NCBI GenBank assembly: GCA_031973435.1
Contig: DALYDA010000016.1
Coordinates: 1-20,133 of the forward strand
Origin: HK-STAS-PATE-34 sp031973435
GTDB lineage: Bacteria; Patescibacteriota; Minisyncoccia; Phycocordibacterales; UBA9973
Direction of reading: 5' to 3'
DNA length: 20,133 nt
Shown here: positions 1 through 6,181 of the stretch, piece after piece
Position numbering within the stretch: position 1 is the stretch's first letter
Layout: every line of letters starts with the position of its first letter
Translations under genes and position numbers: made by a program
Notes under the pieces: model-generated
What the model was told of the DNA's origin: nothing
Seen by the model: only the letters and a program-made list of their open reading frames with translations
Databases searched by the model: none

Positions 1-43
1 CCTGTTAAGCGATTGGTCGCAGGTTCGAATCCTGCCCGCGGAG
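1..43 (+). tRNA. tRNA-Asn (GTT), 3' part only
   Basis: The window opens inside the anticodon arm. The loop reads CTGTTAA, which gives anticodon GTT (positions 4-6) and therefore asparagine. The T arm is GCAGG-TTCGAAT-CCTGC (19-35). The acceptor 3' strand is CCGCGGA (36-42), followed by discriminator G43, as is usual for tRNA-Asn. The next bases are CAA, so the CCA end is probably not encoded. The 5' half lies outside the window. Confidence 0.9.
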
Positions 44-107
44 CAAAGAAATTTAGAAAATAAGGATACAGTTAGTAACATAATTTAATAGAAATTAAAT
101 ACGATAT

Positions 108-410
108 ATGGAGAAAAATGAAAACCCAGTTCCATTCGAGAAACTTGATTGGAACGAGCAAATAAAAATCTTAAAAATTAAAGTTGAAAATAAAAGCAAC
201 TTATCTAAAGAAGAATTGAATGAGGTATTCAATAATCTTATTCGACTAGCTGGTGAATTTATAGAGATGCATGAGGAAGATATTTCAGATCCTCAAGAGG
301 AAGCAGAGGAAGTGAGGACCATGCTAAGAGAACTTGAATCAGTGCTTCCTGAAAAAAAGAATGAGATAGACAGAGGTCTTGGTCATATATATTTCGAAAT
401 TCTTGGATAA
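108..410 (+). CDS. Hypothetical small acidic protein (100 aa)
   Basis: I do not recognise this family. The product is hydrophilic and Glu-rich, with no signal peptide or membrane segment. Residues about 30-85 look helical and could form a coiled coil (several EE and LRELE-type heptads). The start codon follows the tRNA by about 65 nt with no Shine-Dalgarno site. Only weak AT-rich promoter-like sequence lies between them, so read-through from the tRNA transcript is possible. A hairpin follows the stop directly. It is probably a real gene because the frame is fully open and the amino-acid composition is normal, but no function can be assigned. Confidence 0.65.
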   Translation: MEKNENPVPFEKLDWNEQIKILKIKVENKSNLSKEELNEVFNNLIRLAGEFIEMHEEDISDPQEEAEEVRTMLRELESVLPEKKNEIDRGLGHIYFEILG

Positions 411-415
411 TAAAA

Positions 416-445
416 AATACCTTACTGTTTTAACGGTAAGGTATT
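416..445 (+). terminator. Hairpin after the 100-aa gene
   Basis: AATACCTTAC (416-425) pairs with GTAAGGTATT (436-445) around a 10-nt loop. The downstream sequence is only moderately T-rich, so termination may be inefficient. The hairpin begins 5 nt after the stop codon. Confidence 0.5.
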
Positions 446-542
446 CAATAAATTAAACGTCCTGAGTTTAAGCACCACAGCCACTAAAGGGTAATATAAA
501 AAGCATTTTTGTCTTGCTTGTCATATCTGGTATTATTATCTG

Positions 543-968
543 ATGACAATAAACCCTTGGATAAACTTTAATGGCAATGCTGAAGAAGCGTTTACTTTTT
601 ACAAATCTGTCTTTGGTGGTGATTTTACAAAAATTGTTCGCTTTAAAGATCTAGCAAGTGCCGAGTTCCCAGTGCCTGAAAATGAGGAAAATAAAATTAT
701 GTATATTGCTTTGCCTATTGGTAACGGCGGTGTATTGATAGCAAACGACGTCCCAGAGTTTATGGGACCTGTAAATGAGAACGAAAACAGGAGCAAGATT
801 TTGATAAACACAGAAAGTAAAGAAGAAGCTGAAAGATTATTTAATGGCTTATCTGTCGGAGGGACAGTTGAAGGACCTATGGGCGATAGTCCTTGGGGCA
901 GTTACGCTGGAATGTTTCGAGACAAATACGGCATTGAGTGGCTAATCGAATTTTCTTCAAATAAATAA
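543..968 (+). CDS. VOC superfamily (PhnB-like) protein
   Basis: The 141-aa product begins MTINPWINFNGNAEEAFTFY, the typical opening of PhnB/3-demethylubiquinone-like VOC (glyoxalase-fold) proteins: a beta strand, then a helix that pairs a carried small molecule with FY. The end, with GMFRDKYGIEWLIEF, is the matching C-terminal strand of the fold. Family members are small cytosolic enzymes or binding proteins with very diverse substrates, so no reaction can be given. The length is normal. A likely promoter is TTGTCT (509-514), a 16-nt spacer, then TATTAT (531-536). The -10 ends only 6 nt before the ATG, which predicts a leaderless mRNA. There is no Shine-Dalgarno site. Confidence 0.88.
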   Translation: MTINPWINFNGNAEEAFTFYKSVFGGDFTKIVRFKDLASAEFPVPENEENKIMYIALPIGNGGVLIANDVPEFMGPVNENENRSKILINTESKEEAERLFNGLSVGGTVEGPMGDSPWGSYAGMFRDKYGIEWLIEFSSNK

Positions 969-979
969 AATTAAATCTA

Positions 980-1008
980 TTGACTTTGCCAACATATAAA
1001 TGTAAGGT
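980..1008 (+). promoter_or_regulatory. Promoter TTGACT-17-TAAGGT
   Basis: TTGACT (980-985) and TAAGGT (1003-1008) are separated by 17 nt. The -10 ends 17 nt before the ATG at 1026. Two other genes (13260 and 19495) have the same unusual TAAGGT box at the same distance from the start. Confidence 0.55.
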
Positions 1009-1025
1009 AAGTGAAAACATATAAA

Positions 1026-1238
1026 ATGAAAAAATGCAAAGTTTGCCCGCGTGTCGTGGATGGGTCACTAATATTTTATGTCGTTGAACAAACATCTAAA
1101 CTAACGGGAAATGACATACCAAAAAACAGGTTACTGCATTTCAATATACAAAGATTTGTAATTAGAAAGTCCCAGATAGTTAATGGCTTTGAAGTAAAAG
1201 CTATTGAAAATAAATACAATAGATTTGCAAAACCTTAA
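1026..1238 (+). CDS. Hypothetical small protein (70 aa)
   Basis: The family is not recognised. The product begins MKKCKVCPRVV, so two Cys (CxxC) lie at the N terminus and could bind a metal, but no second Cys pair follows. It is Lys/Arg-rich without membrane segments. An upstream in-frame GTG at 1011 would lie before the predicted transcription start (about 1015), so I prefer the ATG at 1026, which gives a leader of about 10 nt. The stop lies 16 nt before the assembly gap, so the downstream context is unknown. It is uncertain whether the protein is complete or is the front part of something longer. Confidence 0.5.
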   Translation: MKKCKVCPRVVDGSLIFYVVEQTSKLTGNDIPKNRLLHFNIQRFVIRKSQIVNGFEVKAIENKYNRFAKP

Positions 1239-1254
1239 CTACGAATACAAAATC

Positions 1255-1264
1255 NNNNNNNNNN
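1255..1264. other. Assembly gap (10 N)
   Basis: Ten consecutive N mark a scaffold join. The true distance and sequence are unknown, so the linkage of 1-1254 to the rest rests on read pairing, not on contiguous sequence. Confidence 0.99.
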
Positions 1265-1284
1265 CTTAATTGCTGGTTTTTTAT

Positions 1285-1518
1285 TTACCTATGTGTACAC
1301 CCTGCCCAACAGCACGGTCTACGCATTCCACCTTTCATTTTAGATATAGCTTTTTCAATACGGAGATTCCTTGTCTCTTCTTTCTTGGCAGAAATAACCC
1401 AACAGATCCATTCATTGCGAGCAAGAGGTGTAATATCGTCCCAAACGGCTTTTACTTGTGGAACAGAGAAGATAACCTTTCGCAAATCAGCTGGCATTTT
1501 GTGTGGTATTTTATCCAT
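1285..1518 (-). CDS. YdeI/OmdA-type domain protein
   Basis: The 77-aa product matches, from memory, the C-terminal domain of the 'bacteriocin-protection, YdeI or OmpD-associated' family. It has a PADLRKV opening, then a DDITPLARNEWICWVISAKK-like helix, an ETRNLRIEKAI segment, and the characteristic tail MRRPCCWAGC. Most relatives are longer, so this is a stand-alone short form. The molecular role of the family is poorly defined. An in-frame ATG exists at 1524, but it directly follows a TAGAAT -10 box (minus strand, 1525-1530). The second ATG at 1518 is 6 nt beyond that box, as in the leaderless genes here, so I chose it. The gene is divergent from the membrane protein at 1571. Confidence 0.78.
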   Translation of the reverse strand: MDKIPHKMPADLRKVIFSVPQVKAVWDDITPLARNEWICWVISAKKEETRNLRIEKAISKMKGGMRRPCCWAGCTHR

Positions 1519-1536
1519 GCTCATATTCTACCAAAT

Positions 1537-1564
1537 TTGGCACTAATATTATTATTGCTATAAT
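1537..1564 (+). promoter_or_regulatory. Promoter TTGGCA-16-TATAAT (leaderless)
   Basis: TTGGCA (1537-1542) and a perfect TATAAT (1559-1564) flank a 16-nt spacer. The -10 ends 6 nt before the ATG at 1571, so transcription should start at or next to the start codon. The region also holds the divergent promoter of the YdeI/OmdA gene. Confidence 0.7.
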
Positions 1565-1570
1565 AAAATC

Positions 1571-1771
1571 ATGCAAAAAATAGCAACAAAAATATTTATA
1601 TCAGCATCTATCGCTTTTGGAATAATAGGCATAGTTCTAGTTCTAACTGGAGGGCTCGATGGAGAACAAACAGCACTGAGCGAAGTACTCGCAAGACTTC
1701 TACAGGCAACAGTATTTATAATTCTGCCATCATTTGCACTCAGTATTGCAAGTAAGTATCTGAAGCAATAA
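1571..1771 (+). CDS. Small two-helix membrane protein (66 aa)
   Basis: Two hydrophobic segments span about residues 8-27 (FISASIAFGIIGIVLVLTGG) and 45-60 (LLQATVFIILPSFALSI). A short polar, acidic loop separates them, and a basic tail ends in KYLKQ. The family is not recognised; it is presumably an inner-membrane protein. The start is well defined by the TATAAT box 6 nt upstream, which implies a leaderless mRNA. A hairpin follows the stop and is shared with the convergent gene at 1810. Confidence 0.7.
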   Translation: MQKIATKIFISASIAFGIIGIVLVLTGGLDGEQTALSEVLARLLQATVFIILPSFALSIASKYLKQ

Positions 1772-1775
1772 AAAT

Positions 1776-1806
1776 AAAAAAGGCCTCCTAAAAGAAGCCC
1801 TTCTTT
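1776..1806. terminator. Bidirectional terminator between convergent genes
   Basis: GGCCTC (1782-1787) pairs with GAAGCC (1794-1799) with one G-U. An A-tract on the left serves as the U-run for the leftward gene ending at 1810. A weaker CTTCTTT follows on the right for the gene ending at 1771. Confidence 0.65.
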
Positions 1807-1809
1807 ATA

Positions 1810-2190
1810 TCACCAACTCATTTTGATCAGCACGAGAGTCTTAGAATGAATCGTAGCAAGGAATGCCACTATACCCCGATTTTTTTCACTTGAGGGCACG
1901 TCTAAGAGTTTTTTAAACTCTTCAGCTCTCGTTAAATAAAAGTCTTGGTCTGGAACATATTCATCGATATGATCCTTCATTCTAAGAGACACACTGTAAC
2001 TTGAATCCAATCGAACTATTTTAACCACCGGTTTTTCTGGAATTTCAGGAAACTGATCTCTTCGTTTGGACATATCAACAATATGACCCAGGAATAAATA
2101 ATCTTGGTCAACGTGTATATGATCCCAACATTCAAAGGTTCCATTTGAGGTCCCTTCTTTGGGTAAATGTATACTCATGTTTACGGACAT
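1810..2190 (-). CDS. Hypothetical protein (126 aa)
   Basis: The family is not recognised. The product is soluble and of mixed charge, with alternating strand-like segments (FECWDHIHV, PVVKIVRLDSSYSVSLR) and a C-terminal hydrophobic strand (ATIHSKTLVLIKMSW). It has no signal peptide or obvious catalytic motif. The promoter on the minus strand is TTGACA (2235-2240), a 17-nt spacer, then TATTAT (2212-2217). The -10 ends 21 nt before the ATG at 2190, which gives a leader of about 14 nt without a Shine-Dalgarno site. A second in-frame ATG lies four codons on (MSIHLP) and cannot be excluded as the start. Confidence 0.68.
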   Translation of the reverse strand: MSVNMSIHLPKEGTSNGTFECWDHIHVDQDYLFLGHIVDMSKRRDQFPEIPEKPVVKIVRLDSSYSVSLRMKDHIDEYVPDQDFYLTRAEEFKKLLDVPSSEKNRGIVAFLATIHSKTLVLIKMSW

Positions 2191-2368
2191 AGTCTTTAAA
2201 ATATTTTTTGTATAATATCATTTCATATGCGGTTTGTCAAATATTACAATCATTAAATAAACAATGAGGAAACACCTCGAAGTTATACACTTAGAAAATT
2301 GGGCAAACAATCTACAACAAGGTATACTACTGTTATAAAATTAGTAGGTTAACAAAATAAAGATATTT

Positions 2369-2494
2369 ATGGGAAAAAGACCAAATTCATTGAAACCACA
2401 TGTAAAGTCAAAAGGTTCTCCAAAAACAAAAAAGCGTCTAGCAACAAAGAGAACCATGCTTGCATCTAGAGCAAAGAAAAAAGGAAAGAAATAA
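2369..2494 (+). CDS. Small lysine/arginine-rich basic protein (41 aa)
   Basis: The frame reads MGKRPNSLKPHVKSKGSPKT and ends in RAKKKGKK. About 40% of residues are Lys or Arg and the only acidic group is the C terminus, so RNA or DNA binding is likely (inference). The size and charge recall small ribosomal proteins, but it lacks the MKRTYQPS signature of bL34 and the Cys of bL36, so I do not assign it. A candidate promoter is TTGGGC (2299-2304) with TATACT (2323-2328), giving a longer leader (about 33 nt) than most genes here. The stop merges into a strong terminator hairpin, which supports a real single-gene unit. Confidence 0.75.
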   Translation: MGKRPNSLKPHVKSKGSPKTKKRLATKRTMLASRAKKKGKK

Positions 2495-2527
2495 TATAAA
2501 AAACACCCTTGAGGTGTTTTTTATATT
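2493..2527. terminator. Strong bidirectional terminator
   Basis: A perfect 15-bp stem, AATATAAAAAACACC (2493-2507) with GGTGTTTTTTATATT (2513-2527), surrounds a 5-nt loop. The stem contains its own A- and U-tracts. The TAA stop of the basic-protein gene (2492-2494) overlaps the first stem bases. Confidence 0.9.
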
Positions 2528-2532
2528 ATTTC

Positions 2533-2561
2533 TTGTAATTACCTATCTCAAATAGTAAAAT
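2533..2561 (+). promoter_or_regulatory. Promoter TTGTAA-17-TAAAAT (leaderless)
   Basis: TTGTAA (2533-2538) and TAAAAT (2556-2561) have a 17-nt spacer. The -10 ends 7 nt before the ATG at 2569. The promoter begins directly after the preceding terminator. Confidence 0.6.
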
Positions 2562-2568
2562 CTATACT

Positions 2569-2931
2569 ATGAAAAAACACAAAATAATCTTCTGGGTCAC
2601 CACTAGTCTTATTTTTATATTCGAAGGAGTCATGCCTGCCCTCACTTCACAAAGCGAAATGTCTATCCAAGGCATTGTAGGGCTCGGATATCCACTTTAT
2701 TTCGTCACACTACTTACAGTATTCAAAGTCATCGGATCTATAGTCCTTATCGTTCCCAAGTTCCCTGCTAGAGTGAAGGAATGGGCATATGCTGGATTTG
2801 GTATCGATTTCATCTCGGCATTTGTCAGTATCTGGGTAGTTGCAGGATTCAACACAACACTTACTATCCCCTTCATCGCATTTGTCATACTCGCACTTTC
2901 CTATCGGTCTTACCATAGATTAAATCAATAA
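2569..2931 (+). CDS. DoxX-like membrane protein
   Basis: The 120-aa product has four hydrophobic helices (about residues 6-25, 45-63, 72-92 and 97-113). It shows the DoxX-like signature order: GLGYPLYFVTLL, then a KVIGSIVLIVP helix, then KEWAYAGFGIDF. DoxX-like proteins are small inner-membrane proteins often linked to redox or thiol stress; the exact role is not established. The start has no Shine-Dalgarno site, and a TAAAAT box 7 nt upstream predicts a leaderless mRNA. The zinc-ribbon gene follows after 5 nt, so the two are very probably co-transcribed. Confidence 0.85.
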   Translation: MKKHKIIFWVTTSLIFIFEGVMPALTSQSEMSIQGIVGLGYPLYFVTLLTVFKVIGSIVLIVPKFPARVKEWAYAGFGIDFISAFVSIWVVAGFNTTLTIPFIAFVILALSYRSYHRLNQ

Positions 2932-2936
2932 ATACT

Positions 2937-3185
2937 ATGACAAAAAATTGCAAAGATGCGTGCGAGAGTTGTTTGATGCCATTTTCAAAAGATCCTGGTG
3001 TTCGTGAAAGTGACAAATATTGTAGTTACTGTTTCAAAGACGGAAAGTTTACATACGTTGGTGATCTAAAAGGGTTCAAGGAATTTGTCTACAAAGGAAT
3101 GCTCGGAGTTGGCGTACCAAAATTAAAAGCAAAATTTTACACATGGATGGTGCGCTTTGCTCCAAGATGGCAAAAGAATAAATAA
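2937..3185 (+). CDS. Putative zinc-ribbon protein (82 aa)
   Basis: The N-terminal half matches the small 'putative zinc ribbon' family: C9xxC12 in ACESCLMPFSKDP, then C29xxC32 in KYCSYCFKDGKFTY. These four Cys probably hold one zinc; Cys5 is an extra. The C-terminal half (about 45-82) is basic and aromatic, with no known motif. Such proteins often sit next to small stress genes in bacteria, but their partners are unknown. The gene lies 5 nt after the DoxX-like gene, has no promoter or Shine-Dalgarno site of its own, and ends just before a terminator shared with the convergent gene. Translational coupling to the DoxX-like gene is likely. Confidence 0.8.
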   Translation: MTKNCKDACESCLMPFSKDPGVRESDKYCSYCFKDGKFTYVGDLKGFKEFVYKGMLGVGVPKLKAKFYTWMVRFAPRWQKNK

Positions 3186-3187
3186 AA

Positions 3188-3211
3188 AAACTGACCTACA
3201 AGGGTCAGTTT
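3188..3211. terminator. Bidirectional terminator containing a stop codon
   Basis: AAACTGACC (3188-3196) pairs with GGTCAGTTT (3203-3211). The A-tract to the left becomes the U-run for the leftward gene. That gene's TGA stop (3205-3207, minus) lies inside the stem. Confidence 0.8.
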
Positions 3212-3522
3212 AAGTTCAATTCATCGAACAAACTTTCATATTTAAGAAACACAATTGGAGAATTTAGATCATGTTCCTTGCATATAAACTCTACGTAAAC
3301 ATTTTTATTGTTCCAATACATGTCTGCCTTGAACTCGTATCCAGTGATGCCACCTATTGTTTTTTTCTTCCATTTTGTTCTCAGTCTACCTGTTGAGATA
3401 GGAGTCCTCAGGGATTTGCTTTCATTTCCGTCCCGAAACATTTCTTGGGACTTATAAATCAGCAAAATTCGTGCCGTCTCATCAAGTGCACTGCCGTTGA
3501 ACATGATACAGAAAAATTCCAT
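3205..3522 (-). CDS. Hypothetical protein (105 aa)
   Basis: The family is not recognised. The N terminus is MEFFCIMFNGSALDETARIL, and the body is basic with a strand-rich, aromatic C-terminal half. It has no signal peptide or membrane helix. The frame can be extended to a TTG at 3540, but that codon lies upstream of the predicted transcription start. The promoter is TTGACA (3564-3569, minus), a 17-nt spacer, then TAATAT (3541-3546). The ATG at 3522 gives a leader of about 12 nt, as in many neighbours, and was chosen for that reason. The stop is TGA and lies in the terminator stem, which supports TGA as a true stop. Confidence 0.68.
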   Translation of the reverse strand: MEFFCIMFNGSALDETARILLIYKSQEMFRDGNESKSLRTPISTGRLRTKWKKKTIGGITGYEFKADMYWNNKNVYVEFICKEHDLNSPIVFLKYESLFDELNLN

Positions 3523-3581
3523 TTGATTTAAATTTTCCAAATATTACCAACAATTTATACTTTTGTCAAAAAACAAAAAAA

Positions 3582-3598
3582 CAGAGATTATTTCCCTG
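3582..3598 (-). terminator. Small terminator with the stop codon in its loop
   Basis: On the minus strand CAGGGA (3598-3593) pairs with TCTCTG (3587-3582) around loop AATAA, which holds the TAA stop (3588-3590). Seven Ts follow. The stem is short (6 bp with one G-U). Confidence 0.5.
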
Positions 3599-3764
3599 CT
3601 TTTACTTCAGATTCATTTTTTATTGGATAAAAAACCTCCTTATTGTTCTCATCTTTGATGTGACCAATAAGGACTCCTTCATTTGCTTTTAATTCTACTT
3701 TTGGTCCGTATTTATACTTCCAAAAAAATCTTTCGAACTTCATGTTTATCTTTATAACATCCAT
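3588..3764 (-). CDS. Hypothetical small protein (58 aa)
   Basis: The minus-strand frame reads MDVIKINMKFERFFWKYKYG and continues to EVKAGK. The middle part, with VELKANEGVLIGHIKDENN, resembles a short beta-barrel strand set, but no family is recognised. The promoter is TTGTTT (3804-3809), a 17-nt spacer, then a perfect TATAAT (3781-3786). The -10 ends 16 nt before the ATG. The TAA stop sits in the loop of a small hairpin (CAGGGA/TCTCTG, 3582-3598) that is followed by a U-run. The promoter and terminator on both sides argue that this very short frame is a real gene. Confidence 0.62.
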   Translation of the reverse strand: MDVIKINMKFERFFWKYKYGPKVELKANEGVLIGHIKDENNKEVFYPIKNESEVKAGK

Positions 3765-3828
3765 GATTATTTTTTTAAGAATTATAGATTATTTTTAACC
3801 AAAAAACAACCTAATTATATGGAAATTA

Positions 3829-4248
3829 TTACCCTTTCTTCAGCTTTCCTTTTCCATCGCAGTGGCCACACAAACACCCCCGATCTATTATGTGTCCGTC
3901 GAAGAACTCCTTACCATAGTTGTATGTTATCTCTTCGCCTTTTGATATCTTTTTCATAGCGTATATCCATATTTCCTTTTTACCAACCTTGTAAGATTCA
4001 GCATTTGGACGACATGAGTGGTTGATATAACGAGCAGTGTTTGCACGTCCACTTCCGTCTATTGTATATCCGTTGTCGAGTTGGAACAGATACATTCCGA
4101 GTTTTTCGTCTGCTTGCTCGTCAGTGATGATCTTGCCTTTATATTGTATGATCTCATCTCCTTTTTTAAAATCTATGTTTGAGTACAATCCAAATCCTCC
4201 ATGTGGAGATCTTTTCACTTTGAATTTTGAGTTTTTCTTTTTTTGCAT
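3829..4248 (-). CDS. SET-domain protein lysine methyltransferase-like
   Basis: The 139-aa product is essentially one SET domain. It has GGFGLYSNIDFKKGDEI (about 17-33), the knot-forming ARYINHSCRPNAE motif (72-84, with N76-H77-S78), and GEEITYNYG (104-112, the E-x-x-Y-x-Y catalytic motif). A post-SET cluster C125-L-C127-G-H-C130 together with C79 probably holds zinc. SET enzymes move a methyl group from S-adenosylmethionine to a protein lysine. Bacterial targets are mostly unknown; lysine-rich nucleoid or ribosomal proteins are plausible. All signature residues are present. A minus-strand TACTAT box (4255-4260) ends 6 nt before the ATG, which predicts a leaderless mRNA. Confidence 0.88.
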   Translation of the reverse strand: MQKKKNSKFKVKRSPHGGFGLYSNIDFKKGDEIIQYKGKIITDEQADEKLGMYLFQLDNGYTIDGSGRANTARYINHSCRPNAESYKVGKKEIWIYAMKKISKGEEITYNYGKEFFDGHIIDRGCLCGHCDGKGKLKKG

Positions 4249-4281
4249 GAAACAATAGTAACAGAAGATGAGAAAAAGAAA

Positions 4282-4304
4282 AAGCCGAAATATTTTATCG
4301 GCTT
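4282..4304 (-). terminator. Terminator of the M23 gene, stop codon in loop
   Basis: On the minus strand AAGCCGA pairs with TCGGCTT (7 bp) around a 9-nt loop that contains the TAA stop of the M23 peptidase gene (4295-4297). A T-rich run follows. Confidence 0.75.
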
Positions 4305-5305
4305 ACATTTTTCACCTTGTATTCCCTAACTTTTCTGTAGAGAAAATTTAGTTCATCTATTGCAACAAATGGGTCCACAATTTCCTTGTCAAAATGGAAG
4401 GCACAATGCAAATGTGCATCTCCCACCTCTGGAAGCCCACTCCAACCACTCTTTGCTATGACTTCCCCCTTTTGGATAAAGTCTCCGAACAGGAAATTCC
4501 TCTTGGACAAATGCATAACTATGTAGAAAACATGCTCCCCATAGTCCACGAGCATAGTATTACCCCAGCCCCCACCCAGTAACCCTGAGAAGGTCACAAC
4601 GCCGTAGTTTGGTGACTCTACCGCAGTACCGACAGGTGAACGAAGATCCTTTCCTCTGTGTCTTGTCCGGATCACAGAGTCCTGGTCCAGATGACCCACT
4701 ACATGATAAAGGCGTGTCCTTCCAAAAGGCGAAGTAACAACCAGAGACTTGATATCATCGAGATAGTCTTCGTTATTGTAGAAAAAATCTGGTGAATAAC
4801 TCTTAGCCTCAATCATCATCGCTTTGTTATACGCAAGTACGGAAGTATCCGAGTCCCGCATACCCCTATCACGAATACCAGCGTAAAGTGTATCTACGTA
4901 AAATGGATAGGAAAATATGTTCCCTCTCTTTGTGTGAACAAAGAGTGTGTCCCACCCAACCACACTTTCTACACCAATAGCAAGAAGTCCGATACCAAGA
5001 ACAGAATCTATTTCAACATACGGCATGACACTTTTGTGCACGACAACTTTTTCTACATGCACAGTGCCCGTGAGTTCATAGTATGTAACACTTCCTTGGA
5101 TGATTGTGTCGTCTCGGAGATATAACTCTGGAGGATTTTCAATGACTACTTTCATAGCGGAGTGTAAATCTATATTTACAAAAGAAGCAATTTTGTAAGG
5201 TAAACATTTTGTTTGACTACTATTGCTCTGTATACCTAGATACACAAAAACAAAATAGATAGCAATCATTACACCCACAAAAGGGTCAATATTTTTTATT
5301 TTCAT
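4295..5305 (-). CDS. M23 (LytM-type) zinc metallopeptidase
   Basis: The 336-aa product has an N-terminal membrane anchor or signal (about residues 8-25, with a short basic MKIK start) and an extracytoplasmic region of about 170 residues without a recognised fold. A C-terminal M23 domain covers about 192-312. The zinc and catalytic motifs are visible: H216-x3-D220 in RHRGKDLRSP, H265 in VMHL, and H298-L-H300. SPFGRTR and the GDFIQKGEVIAKSGWSG stretch are typical of the family. M23 enzymes cut cross-links in peptidoglycan, so this one probably works on the cell wall. The promoter is an extended -10 (TGATATAAT; TATAAT at 5323-5328, minus), 17 nt before the ATG. The gene is divergent from uppP. 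Confidence 0.9.
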   Translation of the reverse strand: MKIKNIDPFVGVMIAIYFVFVYLGIQSNSSQTKCLPYKIASFVNIDLHSAMKVVIENPPELYLRDDTIIQGSVTYYELTGTVHVEKVVVHKSVMPYVEIDSVLGIGLLAIGVESVVGWDTLFVHTKRGNIFSYPFYVDTLYAGIRDRGMRDSDTSVLAYNKAMMIEAKSYSPDFFYNNEDYLDDIKSLVVTSPFGRTRLYHVVGHLDQDSVIRTRHRGKDLRSPVGTAVESPNYGVVTFSGLLGGGWGNTMLVDYGEHVFYIVMHLSKRNFLFGDFIQKGEVIAKSGWSGLPEVGDAHLHCAFHFDKEIVDPFVAIDELNFLYRKVREYKVKNVSR

Positions 5306-5355
5306 GTTAAAGGTTTTTCTTAATTATATCACTTCAGATAGTTTCAAAAATAAGG

Positions 5356-5361
5356 TACAAT
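5356..5361 (+). promoter_or_regulatory. -10 box of uppP (GGTACAAT)
   Basis: TACAAT (5356-5361), preceded by GG, ends 14 nt before the uppP ATG. The -35 is weak. GGTACAAT recurs at the promoter of the gene at 6883. Confidence 0.5.
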
Positions 5362-5375
5362 TACCCTTATAAAAT

Positions 5376-6137
5376 ATGGATTTCTTTAGTGCAACAATTT
5401 TGGGTGTAATCGAAGGTGTAACAGAATTCTTGCCTGTATCTTCAACTGCACATCTCCTGATCACAGAAAGACTTCTCAGGATAAGTGGTTCTTTCGCACT
5501 GACTTTTGCGATATTTATCCAAGGCGCATCGGTACTTGCGATAATCGCACTTTATTTCAAAAAGGTACTAAGCAATCTTTCGCTTATACCAAAAATCATA
5601 GTTGGTTTTTTGCCTACTGCGATAGCCGGAGCACTATTTTATGACTTTATAAAAGGATACTTACTAGAGAGTATGGCAATCATCGCATCTTCTTTGTTTT
5701 TTGGTGGGATTCTTATGATATTAATTGATAAAAAAAATAACCCTGAAGGGATAGAAATCGAGAAAATATCTTACAAAGATTCATTCATACTTGGACTGTC
5801 ACAAATATTTGCACTTATACCTGGGATGTCTAGGTCAGGCTCTACCATCATCGGAGGACGCCTCGCAGGACTCCCTAGGAAGCTCATAATAGAATTCTCT
5901 TTCCTTCTAGCGATACCTACAATACTTGGGGCAACAGTATTTGATATATCGAAAAATGCATACACAATGACGCAAAGTGAAGTGGACATGCTCATTGTTG
6001 GAGCGATAGTTTCTTTCATAGTTTCCCTTGTAGTTGCAAAATGGCTACTTGCTTATCTTTCGAAAAATTCGTTTTCTATATTTGGTTGGTACAGAATTAT
6101 CCTTGCTATATTCATAGTATTGTTTTTCGTAATATAA
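5376..6137 (+). CDS. uppP: Undecaprenyl-diphosphatase UppP (BacA family)
   Basis: The 253-aa, strongly hydrophobic product carries both family signatures. The first is GVIEGVTEFLPVSSTAH with E13 and E17 (the E-x3-E motif) and the following S-S-T-x-H. The second is PGMSRSGSTI (149-158) with R153. UppP removes a phosphate from undecaprenyl diphosphate at the membrane and so recycles the lipid carrier for peptidoglycan and other wall polymers. The length and about eight helices are normal for the family. Together with the M23 peptidase and the lysozyme-like enzyme nearby, it points to a wall-synthesis neighbourhood. The leader is about 8 nt, with no Shine-Dalgarno site. Confidence 0.95.
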   Translation: MDFFSATILGVIEGVTEFLPVSSTAHLLITERLLRISGSFALTFAIFIQGASVLAIIALYFKKVLSNLSLIPKIIVGFLPTAIAGALFYDFIKGYLLESMAIIASSLFFGGILMILIDKKNNPEGIEIEKISYKDSFILGLSQIFALIPGMSRSGSTIIGGRLAGLPRKLIIEFSFLLAIPTILGATVFDISKNAYTMTQSEVDMLIVGAIVSFIVSLVVAKWLLAYLSKNSFSIFGWYRIILAIFIVLFFVI

Positions 6138-6146
6138 AAAAATAAA

Positions 6147-6176
6147 ACCGTTACGTGAATTGCTTCGCGTAACGGT
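6147..6176. terminator. Bidirectional terminator, uppP / lipoprotein
   Basis: ACCGTTACG (6147-6155) pairs with CGTAACGGT (6168-6176). On the minus strand TTTTATTTTTTT follows, so termination is strongest for the leftward lipoprotein gene; on the plus strand CTTCTTT follows. Confidence 0.8.
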
Positions 6177-6181
6177 CTTCT

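Noticed and set aside
3205..3207. TGA read as glycine, as in Gracilibacteria and Absconditabacteria
   Set aside because: The TGA that ends the gene at 3205 lies in a clear terminator stem, and no conserved protein here contains an in-frame TGA.
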